DNA of 7,042 nt from Deltaproteobacteria bacterium (GCA_019308525.1 JAFDIC010000210.1:1-7042); one strand, 5' to 3'. Shown: positions 1 to 6,057, numbered from the stretch's first letter. A program made the numbers and translations. The notes: generated from the sequence alone by a model not told the origin.

Positions 1-986
1 GACGGGGAATCATTGTCAAAACCGACTATGAAACCTCCCTGTACCTGCAATCCTGACCTTTGGATTTTCTTGATACTCTCTACAAGGTCCCTGTTCCTGT
101 TTTGCTTCTTGTTGCATTCCTCAAGACTCTTTTCATCGGGCGTTTCTATACCGATAAAAACAGTGTCGAAACCGGCTTCGGCCATAAGATCCATCAGTTG
201 CTGGTCATCAGCCAGGTTGATGGAGGCCTCTGTATGAAAGGGGATTCCTTTCTTGCCCCTTTGCCATTGAATTAGTTCCGGCAGTAGCTTGGTCTTCAGG
301 TATTTCTTGTTGCAAATGAAATTATCGTCAACAAAGAAGACCTGTCCGCGCCATCCCAGCCCGTAAAGATGTTCAAGTTCGTCAATTACCTGCTCCGTTG
401 TCTTCAACCTTGGCTTATGGCCGAAAAGGGCGGTGACGTTACAAAACTCACAATGGAAAGGGCACCCCCTGGAGAACTGGATACACATTGAGGCATAGCT
501 CTTCATGTCGGCCAATTCCCACATTGGAGGCGGTGTTTTCTTGATATCTGCGAATTGAGACGTCTGGTAGATGCGCTTTGGACGCCCATGTTCCAGGTCT
601 CTCAAGAACAGAGGCAAGGTCAGCTCCGCCTCATTGAGAACAAAGTGGTCAACCTCAACGAACTGATCATATTCGCTCGTGAAAAGAGGCCCTCCCGCAA
701 CAACAGGCAAGCCAGAGGCCTTGCACCTGGATATAACCTCCAGGGCCGAATCACGCTGGACGGCCATGGCCCCGATAAAGACCATATCAGCCCATTGAAG
801 GTCTTTATCAGTAAGCCTTTTGGTATTGATATCCACCAACCGCTTGTCCCAATCCCGTGGCAACAGGGCTGCGATCGTAAGAAGGCCCAAGGGAGGATAA
901 GCGGCCTTCTTACGTATGAACTTAAGGGCGTGCTTGAAACTCCAGAATGTATCAGGGTACTCCGGGTACACGAGCAGTATTTTCAA
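1..986 (-). CDS. B12-binding-domain radical SAM protein, N-terminal 328 residues (3' end outside window)
   Basis: The leftward frame is open from a TTG codon at 986-984 to the window edge. The product begins MKILLVYPEYPDTFW. Residues 1 to about 135 form a Rossmann-like cobalamin-binding-type domain (VDINTKRLTD at 51-60, VVAGGPLFT at 95-103). The radical SAM core follows, with the CxxxCxxC 4Fe-4S motif at C175, C179 and C182 (RGCPFHCEFC), FVDDNF at 218-223 and GIET at 279-282. Known members of this cobalamin-domain radical SAM type, often with a DUF4070 C-terminus, are cytosolic enzymes of mostly unknown substrate. The usual DxHxxG cobalamin-ligand motif is not visible, so B12 binding may be absent or base-on. 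TTG is chosen because GGAGGTG lies just upstream and residue 1 is where such proteins start. No gene partner is seen on this strand. The family call is firm; the reaction is unknown. Confidence 0.93.
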   Translation of the reverse strand, partial: MKILLVYPEYPDTFWSFKHALKFIRKKAAYPPLGLLTIAALLPRDWDKRLVDINTKRLTDKDLQWADMVFIGAMAVQRDSALEVISRCKASGLPVVAGGPLFTSEYDQFVEVDHFVLNEAELTLPLFLRDLEHGRPKRIYQTSQFADIKKTPPPMWELADMKSYASMCIQFSRGCPFHCEFCNVTALFGHKPRLKTTEQVIDELEHLYGLGWRGQVFFVDDNFICNKKYLKTKLLPELIQWQRGKKGIPFHTEASINLADDQQLMDLMAEAGFDTVFIGIETPDEKSLEECNKKQNRNRDLVESIKKIQRSGLQVQGGFIVGFDNDSP

Positions 987-990
987 CTGG

Positions 991-997
991 CACCTCC
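991..997 (-). promoter_or_regulatory. Strong ribosome binding site fixing the TTG start of the radical SAM gene
   Basis: Read on the minus strand this is GGAGGTG, with the GGAGG core six bases before TTG at 986-984. No in-frame ATG or GTG nearby gives a better N-terminus, so this site decides the start. I saw no convincing -10/-35 pair for this leftward gene. A TTGACA lies on the minus strand at 1047-1042, but the hexamer 17 bases further on (CCATTC) is a poor -10. Confidence 0.75.
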
Positions 998-1273
998 AAT
1001 AGTCCTATAGTCTTTCTCGAATGGTTCCCTTCTCCTTGATGTGTCAAAGGGGCTTTTCCAAATTCTGTGATATTCTGCGATGGGAAGCGATCACGCATCC
1101 TTCCGATCGAATCTCTTTTCCGGGTGTGATCATTTCCTGCTGGCGGTTCGTAGCAGACAGAAGGAAAACTAATGCTATGAAATGATATCTGGAGGTGGAA
1201 GTCAAGAAAAAAGAACAAGGGGGGACATAAACCTCCAAGGGCACCCTCCCCAATGGCCCTTTAAAACCTCATA

Positions 1274-1295
1274 GGATCACCTGGTCCCTTGATCC
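1274..1295. repeat. Inverted repeat GGATCA/TGATCC
   Basis: GGATCA (1274-1279) and TGATCC (1290-1295) can form a perfect 6-bp stem with a 10-base loop. There is no T-tract on either side, so it is not a standard intrinsic terminator. It is the first of several dyads in this intergenic region and could be chance. Confidence 0.35.
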
Positions 1296-1333
1296 CCAAC
1301 CCTCTCAGCGAGACCCAGAGGATTTTCTCCTAT

Positions 1334-1371
1334 TCCCTCAACCCCCTTGATGAGCTTTTGAGGGATCCCTC
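1334..1371. repeat. Two overlapping inverted repeats that exclude each other
   Basis: TCCCTCAA (1334-1341) pairs perfectly with TTGAGGGA (1358-1365). The same right arm also belongs to a perfect 12-base palindrome, GAGGGATCCCTC (1360-1371). As RNA the two pairings compete; as DNA the palindrome is a candidate protein-binding site. No transcript or regulator is known to use it. Confidence 0.45.
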
Positions 1372-1480
1372 CCGGGCGTTCATTTCCCCGGAGAGGGCCC
1401 CTGTTGAATTGGCCCGGCCGTATTATTCCCTCCCCCGTTTGCGATGTTCTTGACAGGCTAAGGCTTGCACCCTTCGGGAA

Positions 1481-1509
1481 TTGACGATTTTTCTCAATCC
1501 TTGTATGCT
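1481..1509 (+). promoter_or_regulatory. Candidate sigma70-type promoter for the HAD gene or a leader RNA
   Basis: TTGACG (1481-1486) lies 17 bases before TATGCT (1504-1509); both hexamers are near consensus and the spacing is ideal. Transcription would begin near 1516, leaving a leader of about 300 bases before the HAD start at 1817 that would include the hairpin at 1545-1582. A second isolated TATACT at 1645-1650 has no good -35. This is a prediction by eye. Confidence 0.35.
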
Positions 1510-1544
1510 TTGTTCTTGATTGGAGAATCTGGTGCTTCCCTGCG

Positions 1545-1582
1545 ATCAGGGTGAGTCCAAGGCCGGACTCTGATTCCCTGAT
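1545..1582. repeat. Stable two-part hairpin downstream of the candidate promoter
   Basis: ATCAGGG (1545-1551) pairs with CCCTGAT (1576-1582), and GAGTCC (1553-1558) pairs with GGACTC (1565-1570). This gives 13 bp around an asymmetric internal loop (1 base against 5), closed by the loop AAGGCC. It lacks a following T-run. It would sit about 30 bases into a transcript from the predicted start near 1516, so a leader or small-RNA structure is possible. Confidence 0.45.
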
Positions 1583-1816
1583 ATCCGGGCGAAGAATCCA
1601 GGAGCCAGGACCCATAGGGACAAAAGTCTTGCCTATTCCCAATCTATACTATGGATTCGTCGGAGTGAGGCGACATCAAAGTCTTTCTGGATGCTGAGTT
1701 TTGAATTCTGATTTGTTTACATCGCCAGTCGTTGCAGGCAAGTCCCTCTTAGAAGACCTAAAGCCCGGACCTGTTCTCTGGACATGGATCTCTACTTTTG
1801 GTAGATCGGGGCCATA

Positions 1817-2476
1817 ATGGAAATGAAAGCAGAGGCAATCATCTTTGATTTCGACGGCACCCTTGTTCATTTGAACATTGATTTCAAAGGAATGCGCGAG
1901 GATGTGGAAGAGATCATCGGCAAATATGATGTCGAGGTTGGATCCCTAAGAGACCTGTATATCCTTGAAATGATTGATCGAGCAAGGGATCTTGTCATGG
2001 CTCGTTCTCTATCCGCGGCGCCGTCCCTGTATGAGGAGGCCCAGGGTGTTGTGAGGGAATATGAGGTAAGGGCGGCAAAGGCTGGAAAGGTTATTGAAGG
2101 TGTCCCGCAAATGCTAAGGAAATTGGCGAGCATGGGGATCAAGAGGGGAGTTATCACCAGGAATTGCGACGAGGCGGTTCGGGAGGTTTTTCCTGATATT
2201 GAAGCATTTTGCGATGTATTCATCTCCAGGGATGTGGTCAAGGCAGTGAAACCACATCCTGCCCATCTGGGTCTGGCATTGGAAAGATTGCATGTGAAAG
2301 ATGGTCCCGGATGTCTTATGATCGGGGACCATGTAATGGACATTGAAGCGGGGAAACACCACTCGTTGAAGGTCGCCGGAGTGCTTACCGGGAAAACTAC
2401 GACCAGGGAGTTCCTTGATGCAGGAGCTGACTTCGTGATGGGGGACGTAACAGAAATCTTTGAATATGTCCAATAG
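1817..2476 (+). CDS. HAD-superfamily phosphatase, phosphoglycolate-phosphatase-like
   Basis: The 219-residue product has all four HAD motifs. Motif I is DFDGT at 11-15 (nucleophile D11, acid/base D13). Motif II is T114 in GVITRN. Motif III is K145 in AVKPHP. Motif IV is GDHVMDIEAG with D171 and D175. A helical cap insert lies between motifs I and II (about 18-95), as in the Gph/PpaX-type subfamily. Such enzymes hydrolyse small phosphate monoesters in the cytosol; the substrate cannot be read from the sequence. Length is normal for the family. ATG at 1817 is used; an ATG two codons later (1823) is equally possible, since the upstream ribosome site (GGGG near 1808) is weak. The stop overlaps the ribosome site of the next gene, which implies coupled expression with the AIR-synthase-like protein. 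Confidence 0.9.
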   Translation: MEMKAEAIIFDFDGTLVHLNIDFKGMREDVEEIIGKYDVEVGSLRDLYILEMIDRARDLVMARSLSAAPSLYEEAQGVVREYEVRAAKAGKVIEGVPQMLRKLASMGIKRGVITRNCDEAVREVFPDIEAFCDVFISRDVVKAVKPHPAHLGLALERLHVKDGPGCLMIGDHVMDIEAGKHHSLKVAGVLTGKTTTREFLDAGADFVMGDVTEIFEYVQ

Positions 2477-2479
2477 GAG
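2475..2479 (+). promoter_or_regulatory. Ribosome binding site overlapping the HAD stop, sets the GTG start
   Basis: AGGAG begins inside the TAG stop codon of the HAD gene (2474-2476) and lies eight bases before GTG at 2488-2490. The overlap suggests translational coupling of the two genes and supports GTG over later internal starts. Confidence 0.7.
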
Positions 2480-2487
2480 TCTGAGAG

Positions 2488-3507
2488 GTGGGGCGCAGAA
2501 TATTGCCGGCAGGGAAGCTAGATCATGAGATCCTGGAAAGACTCCTTGGGGAGTTCTCCGCACAGGATGAGAGAGTGATTCTGGGACCGGGGATAGGGGA
2601 GGATGCGGCCGCAATAAGTATGGGTGACAGTGTGCTGGTTGTTGCCACTGACCCAGTTACCTTCGCGACAAGTGAGATAGGCTATTACAGCGTCGTAGTC
2701 AATGCAAACGACGTAGCCACCAGCGGAGCCAAACCGGAGTGGTACAGCCTTGTCATACTGTTGCCAGAAAAAGAGGGCAACGAGGGCATCCTGGAGGAGA
2801 TCTTCAACCAAGTCCAGAGGGCATGCAATGATCTGGGCATTTCGCTCATCGGTGGGCATACAGAGATAACCTACGGCCTGGCTCGACCCATCTTGGCAGG
2901 ACAGATGATAGGAGTCACGAAAAAAGATGGCCTCATAAGGACGGCCGGCGCGCAACCGGGAGACCTGATCTTGCTGAGCAAGGGAGTGAGCGTTGAAGGT
3001 ACCTCCATTATTGCCCGGGAGAAGGCAGCTTCTCTTCTGTCAAAAGGCCTTTCAGAAGAAACCCTGGAAAGAGCAAAGAATTTTCTATTTGATCCGGGGA
3101 TCAGCATCGTACAAGAAGCGCTCCTTGCAAGCAGGACTGGTGAAGTCAATTCCATGCATGACATAACCGAAGGGGGGCTGGCCAACGGCCTCTACGAGAT
3201 AGCTATGGCAGCAAACGTATCTATCGAGATAGAAATCGACCGGATTCCCGTATATAAGGAGACAAGGGAATTATGCGATCTGTTCAACATAGATCCTTTG
3301 GGTTTGATAGGTTCCGGATCTTTGCTCATCACAGCCCCCCCGAAGGCGGCACACATAATAGCCGACCAGGGAAGCAGGGCGGGCTTGCGCTTCACAATAG
3401 TCGGAAAGGTGGTATGCTCGGGGCAACCCTCTGTGATTTTTATAACCGATGAGGGACGCAAACCGGCCCCTTTTTTCCCGAGGGATGAGATTGTGAAAAT
3501 ACTGTGA
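2488..3507 (+). CDS. AIR synthase-related (HypE-like) protein
   Basis: The 339-residue product matches the PurM/HypE/ThiL/SelD ATP-binding fold. The N-terminal nucleotide-binding half shows GPGIGEDAAAI (33-43), the VNANDVATSGAKP helix (71-83) and GGHTEI (122-127). The C-terminal half shows MHDITEGGLANGLYE (223-237) and LGLIGSGSLLI (271-281). Family members use ATP to activate a carbonyl, carbamoyl or phosphate group. HypE, the closest named relative by motif, ends in a catalytic cysteine (PRIC); this protein ends IVKIL and lacks it, and no other hydrogenase-maturation gene is present, so I do not call it HypE. The GTG start at 2488 follows AGGAG (2475-2479), which overlaps the HAD stop codon. 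Substrate unknown; a link with the HAD phosphatase is inferred from the 11-base spacing. Confidence 0.88.
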   Translation: MGRRILPAGKLDHEILERLLGEFSAQDERVILGPGIGEDAAAISMGDSVLVVATDPVTFATSEIGYYSVVVNANDVATSGAKPEWYSLVILLPEKEGNEGILEEIFNQVQRACNDLGISLIGGHTEITYGLARPILAGQMIGVTKKDGLIRTAGAQPGDLILLSKGVSVEGTSIIAREKAASLLSKGLSEETLERAKNFLFDPGISIVQEALLASRTGEVNSMHDITEGGLANGLYEIAMAANVSIEIEIDRIPVYKETRELCDLFNIDPLGLIGSGSLLITAPPKAAHIIADQGSRAGLRFTIVGKVVCSGQPSVIFITDEGRKPAPFFPRDEIVKIL

Positions 3508-3558
3508 GGCATTTTCCGAGTCAACGTAGTGTAGTGATTGAAAGTCTATCTTGAAAGA

Positions 3559-3577
3559 CCTGGTTCTGTGTACCAGG
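3559..3577. repeat. Short dyad CCTGGT/ACCAGG in the gap before the cyclodeaminase-family gene
   Basis: CCTGGT (3559-3564) and ACCAGG (3572-3577) form a perfect 6-bp inverted repeat around seven bases, 46 bases before the ATG at 3623. No T-tract follows, so it is not a classical terminator. TTGAAAG occurs twice just before or overlapping its left flank (3538-3544 and 3551-3557). An operator or leader hairpin between the two gene pairs is possible; I see no good -10 box. Confidence 0.35.
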
Positions 3578-3622
3578 ATATTTACCCATGGAGTTTCGCA
3601 GGGCACAGCGGAGCACACGATA

Positions 3623-4603
3623 ATGACAGAGCAGAGAAGGCTTCTTTACTTGTCTCAATCAGACGTCCTAGCCACGGGCCTGACCATGAAGGAGGTAATA
3701 GACGTCCTGGAGAGGGTCTTCCACGAGAAGGGCCAAGGTCGCACTGAAATGCCCCCGAAAATCGGGATATACCCGGGATGCGGGGACAGCTTTATCCATG
3801 CAATGCCAGCCCATATATCCGCTCTCAAATCCGCCGGAGTCAAGTGGGTGGGCGCCTTTCCCGAGAACCACAAGAGAGGACTTCCTTACATCACAGGGTT
3901 GATCATACTGAATGATCCGGAAACGGGACTGCCGGTCTCAGTGATGGATTGTGTTTGGATAACTGCAATGCGAACCGGGGCTGCAACAGCCGTTGCCGCA
4001 AAGTACCTGGCCAGGCCGGAGTCCTCCGTCGTCGGGGTTTTGGGATGTGGGGTACAAGGGCGGAGCAATGTGGAAGCCTTGAGGGTTCTCTTCCCTCTCA
4101 AAAAGGTGATGGCCTACGACATTGACAAGGGTGCGGCGGAGCGATTTGCAGAAGAGATTCGGTCAAGATTTGGTCTGGAGGTAGTGATCGTTGATGGGCC
4201 GAAAGAGGCTGTCAAGGGCTGCGATCTGGTCATAACCGCCGGGCCCATAATGAAAAGACCCCATCGTAGCATACAGGCAGGATGGCTTGAGCCTGGGGCC
4301 TTTGCCTCATTGGTGGATTATGATACCTATTGGCGCCCGGATGCCATGAAACAGGCCTCCAAGTTCTGCACAGATGATATCCCGCAGTTGCTTCTTTACC
4401 AGCAAAGAGGTTACCTGCGGGACATACCGCCAGTCCATGCTGATCTTGGAGAACTAGTGACAGGCAAGAAAAAAGGACGAGAGAGTCCGGATGAGCGCAC
4501 CATGACCGTCAACCTTGGGCTTGCTCTCGAGGATATGGCTGTGGCGCCACTGGTATATGAACGGGCCCTTGAGAATGGTATCGGGACGTGGCTGTCGCTC
4601 TGA
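3623..4603 (+). CDS. Ornithine cyclodeaminase / mu-crystallin family protein
   Basis: The product is 326 residues from ATG 3623, the usual family length. The frame is open upstream to a TTG at 3551, but those 24 residues look non-homologous, and ATG 3623 has GGAG at 3610-3613. Substrate-side features are K74 (SAGVKWVGAFPEN) and RTGAATA (117-123). The Rossmann NAD(P) loop is VLGCGVQGRS (139-148), with the acidic end of the second strand at YDID (165-168). An aspartate in LVDYD (230-234) fits the catalytic position. The end has the typical LGELVTGKKKGR and LALEDMAV blocks. Known members are cytosolic NAD(P)-dependent ornithine cyclodeaminases, alanine dehydrogenases, or ketimine and pyrroline-2-carboxylate reductases. 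I cannot choose between these from sequence. The metal transporter starts 27 bases downstream, so co-transcription is likely. Confidence 0.9.
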   Translation: MTEQRRLLYLSQSDVLATGLTMKEVIDVLERVFHEKGQGRTEMPPKIGIYPGCGDSFIHAMPAHISALKSAGVKWVGAFPENHKRGLPYITGLIILNDPETGLPVSVMDCVWITAMRTGAATAVAAKYLARPESSVVGVLGCGVQGRSNVEALRVLFPLKKVMAYDIDKGAAERFAEEIRSRFGLEVVIVDGPKEAVKGCDLVITAGPIMKRPHRSIQAGWLEPGAFASLVDYDTYWRPDAMKQASKFCTDDIPQLLLYQQRGYLRDIPPVHADLGELVTGKKKGRESPDERTMTVNLGLALEDMAVAPLVYERALENGIGTWLSL

Positions 4604-4630
4604 TCGGTGATTGAGCAAGGATTATTATTC

Positions 4631-5587
4631 ATGGTCAAGGAGAAGAGAAATGGGGTTAAGGACGGCAAAAGGGTTACCCTAATAGGGGTCCTTGTCAATG
4701 TCCTTCTCATTACCCTCAAGTTCTTTGCCGGAATCCTGGGCAGCAGTCAAGCCCTGATCGTCGACGCAGTCCACTCGGTGTCCGATCTGTTCACAGACGC
4801 CGTGGTCCTCTTGGGTTTGAAGATTGGGAGTAGAGATCCTGACGAGACACACCATTTCGGCCATGCCCGAATAGAGACTCTTGCCTATGCCGTAGTGGGG
4901 ATTGCACTGATCGGTACGGCCATCTATCTGGGTGTGAAGGCGGCATGGAATATTCATCTTCATCCGGGCTATCATCCTAAAGTCTTGGCCACCGTTGCCG
5001 CTTTCATCTCCGTGGGCGCAAAGGAGGGATTGTATCATTACACCATGCGCACCGGCAAACGCATCAACAGCCCGGCAGTCATAGCAAATGCTTGGCATCA
5101 CCGCTCAGACGCCTTGTCTTCGGTGGCAGTGCTTTTTGGGGTCCTGGGCGCCCAGATCAGGCCCTCGTGGAATATCCTGGATGCCTACGCGGCCCTATTG
5201 GTTTCAGTGTTCATCGTCAAGGTGGGCATCGACATCCTTGGAAAGGCCTTGCACGAATTTACAGACAAGGCCCCGGACCCGCATGTACTGAAAAAGATGC
5301 AAGAGTGCATTCAGGCCGTGGATGGTGTCCGCGGGCTTCATGACGTGCGGGTCCGAACTTCGGGCGGAATGCATCAGATGGAGGCCCACATAGTCATCGA
5401 CGGGGAGATCACGGTAGCGGAGGGGCACAGGATTGCAGACATAGTGCGTAAGAAGTTGTTGAAAGAGATCCCTCACATCAGTACAGTGATAATACACGTG
5501 GACCCGGATATGGCTGCTGGGGGAGCGGACACTGCAAAAGACCCACAGGCGGAGAGGACAGCGTCCCGTAGGGCAACTGACACCTGA
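4631..5587 (+). CDS. Cation diffusion facilitator (CDF) family metal exporter
   Basis: This 318-residue inner-membrane protein has about six hydrophobic segments (roughly 15-37, 40-62, 82-105, 117-135, 159-177, 183-205). The metal site is seen as HSVSD in segment 2 (H48, D52) and HHRSD in segment 5 (H156, D160), a HxxxD/HxxxD arrangement. HHFGHARIE at 74-82 is also typical. A cytoplasmic ferredoxin-like dimerisation domain follows (about 213-292: VDGVRGLHDVRVRTSGG, then HISTVIIHVDP). The last 25 residues are polar and probably disordered. CDF proteins exchange divalent Zn, Fe, Co, Cd or Mn for protons. A paired HxxxD is common in Zn-type members but does not settle the metal. A GTG at 4607 would add eight residues but has no ribosome site; ATG 4631 has AAGG ten bases upstream. 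It follows the cyclodeaminase-family gene closely. Confidence 0.93.
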   Translation: MVKEKRNGVKDGKRVTLIGVLVNVLLITLKFFAGILGSSQALIVDAVHSVSDLFTDAVVLLGLKIGSRDPDETHHFGHARIETLAYAVVGIALIGTAIYLGVKAAWNIHLHPGYHPKVLATVAAFISVGAKEGLYHYTMRTGKRINSPAVIANAWHHRSDALSSVAVLFGVLGAQIRPSWNILDAYAALLVSVFIVKVGIDILGKALHEFTDKAPDPHVLKKMQECIQAVDGVRGLHDVRVRTSGGMHQMEAHIVIDGEITVAEGHRIADIVRKKLLKEIPHISTVIIHVDPDMAAGGADTAKDPQAERTASRRATDT

Positions 5588-5769
5588 TTTGCCTTTACCA
5601 GTCTTGTCTTTGAGCTTTCGTGCCTGCATCCAGAGAAGAGACGAAGATGCTCTTGCCTGGTTTTGTGCGTCGAAAAAAGACATGGAGTTGCTTGCCAAAA
5701 ACTGGGAAGTTATTACAAGAAAAGTCGAAGAATTTGGCCGGGCATTATCGGGTTTCAGCCGGCTGCTTT

Positions 5770-5823
5770 AATATGCCTAAATCATTGAGAAACGTTGTTC
5801 GAGTGATAGGCATATTTAGGCAT
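5770..5823. repeat. Dyad and direct-repeat cluster of TAGGCAT/ATGCCTA, candidate operator or RNA switch
   Basis: AATATGCCTA (5770-5779) and TAGGCATATT (5807-5816) form a perfect 10-bp inverted repeat. Its arms can be extended inward by weaker pairing (TCATT with AGTGA), and the palindrome AACGTT (5791-5796) sits almost exactly at the centre. A second TAGGCAT (5817-5823) follows the first (5807-5813) with a spacing of exactly 10 bases, one DNA turn. ATTTAGGCAT (5814-5823) also pairs perfectly over 10 bp with ATGCCTAAAT (5773-5782), so two hairpins compete for one left arm. There is no T-run, so it is not a simple terminator. It lies 45 bases before the start of the four-cysteine protein. Confidence 0.7.
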
Positions 5824-5856
5824 GGATCTTGCAAAAACTCTGGACAAAAAAAGGAC

Positions 5857-5863
5857 AGGAGGT
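5857..5863 (+). promoter_or_regulatory. Ribosome binding site setting the TTG start of the four-cysteine protein
   Basis: AGGAGGT lies five bases before TTG 5869-5871. No in-frame ATG occurs before M26 of the product, and starting there would lose the first two cysteines, so this site decides the start. Confidence 0.75.
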
Positions 5864-5868
5864 AGGAC

Positions 5869-6057
5869 TTGGCCCAAGATCTCAAATACCTTGATTGCGG
5901 TAATTGGGATACCATTAATTGTCCCCACAGGAACTCTCCGGTTATGAAGACGACATACATCAACGAGGGAGAACCTGTAGAAGAGCCTGACAGCGATACC
6001 CTGGAAGAGCTGAACAGGCTTTGCGGGAATTGCCCCGATTTTGTCCCTGAAGGCTAG
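5869..6057 (+). CDS. Small four-cysteine protein of unknown function (62 residues)
   Basis: The frame starts at TTG 5869, preceded by AGGAGGT (5857-5863) with a five-base spacer, one of the strongest ribosome sites in the window. The product begins MAQDLKYLDCGNWDTINCPH and ends LCGNCPDFVPEG. Cysteines are at 10, 18, 52 and 55, with H20 near the second; the CxxC at 52-55 and the paired upstream cysteines suggest a Zn or Fe-S site. An acidic middle (about 33-47, EPVEEPDSDTLEEL) precedes the CxxC. There is no signal peptide or membrane segment, so it should be cytosolic. I do not recognise a characterised family. Coding is supported by the ribosome site and the ordered cysteine spacing. It lies alone, 281 bases past the transporter and just after the 5770-5823 repeat cluster, which may control it. 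Confidence 0.72.
   Translation: MAQDLKYLDCGNWDTINCPHRNSPVMKTTYINEGEPVEEPDSDTLEELNRLCGNCPDFVPEG

Larger units (their letters stand above)
987..1816. other. Long divergent intergenic region, no convincing gene
   Basis: About 830 bases separate the leftward radical SAM gene from the rightward HAD gene. The open frames here (for example minus strand 1642-1277 and 1218-952) give arginine-, proline- and serine-rich translations with no recognisable domain, and none has a good ribosome site. The stretch around 1280-1440 is pyrimidine-rich on the plus strand and dense in GC-rich inverted repeats. One plausible sigma70-type promoter (1481-1509) points rightward. The region could be a divergent control region, a structured leader or small RNA, or old decayed sequence. 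The sequence alone does not decide between these. Confidence 0.6.

Noticed and set aside
555..1010. Plus-strand open frame of 151 codons opposite the radical SAM gene
   Set aside because: It lies antisense to a well-supported radical SAM gene with intact motifs; its translation has no recognisable domain.
1042..1047. Minus-strand TTGACA as the -35 of a radical SAM promoter
   Set aside because: The hexamer at the right distance (CCATTC) is not a credible -10, and other spacings are no better.
1089..1130. GATCAC and GTGATC as a possible operator
   Set aside because: Only a 6-bp match separated by about 30 bases, with no supporting promoter nearby; easily chance.
1277..1642. Minus-strand open frame of 121 codons in the divergent intergenic region
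   Set aside because: There is no ribosome site, no recognisable motif, and a composition (many R, G, P, S) typical of chance frames; it overlaps the inverted repeats.
1867..2614. Long minus-strand frames opposite the HAD gene and the start of the AIR-synthase-like gene
   Set aside because: They are shadows of genes with complete catalytic motifs on the plus strand.
3551..3622. TTG start at 3551 giving the cyclodeaminase-family protein 24 extra residues
   Set aside because: The extension resembles no family member and covers a dyad; ATG 3623 has a ribosome site and gives the usual length.
5770..5823. Repeat cluster as an intrinsic terminator for the transporter transcript
   Set aside because: The stems are AT-rich at their ends, the loop is long and no T-run follows; the two-pairing geometry fits regulation better.
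5589..5865. Two overlapping short frames (5589-5771 and 5620-5865) after the transporter gene
   Set aside because: Neither has a ribosome site or recognisable similarity, and they overlap each other and the repeat cluster; the 29-residue part from ATG 5682 looks somewhat protein-like but is too short to support.
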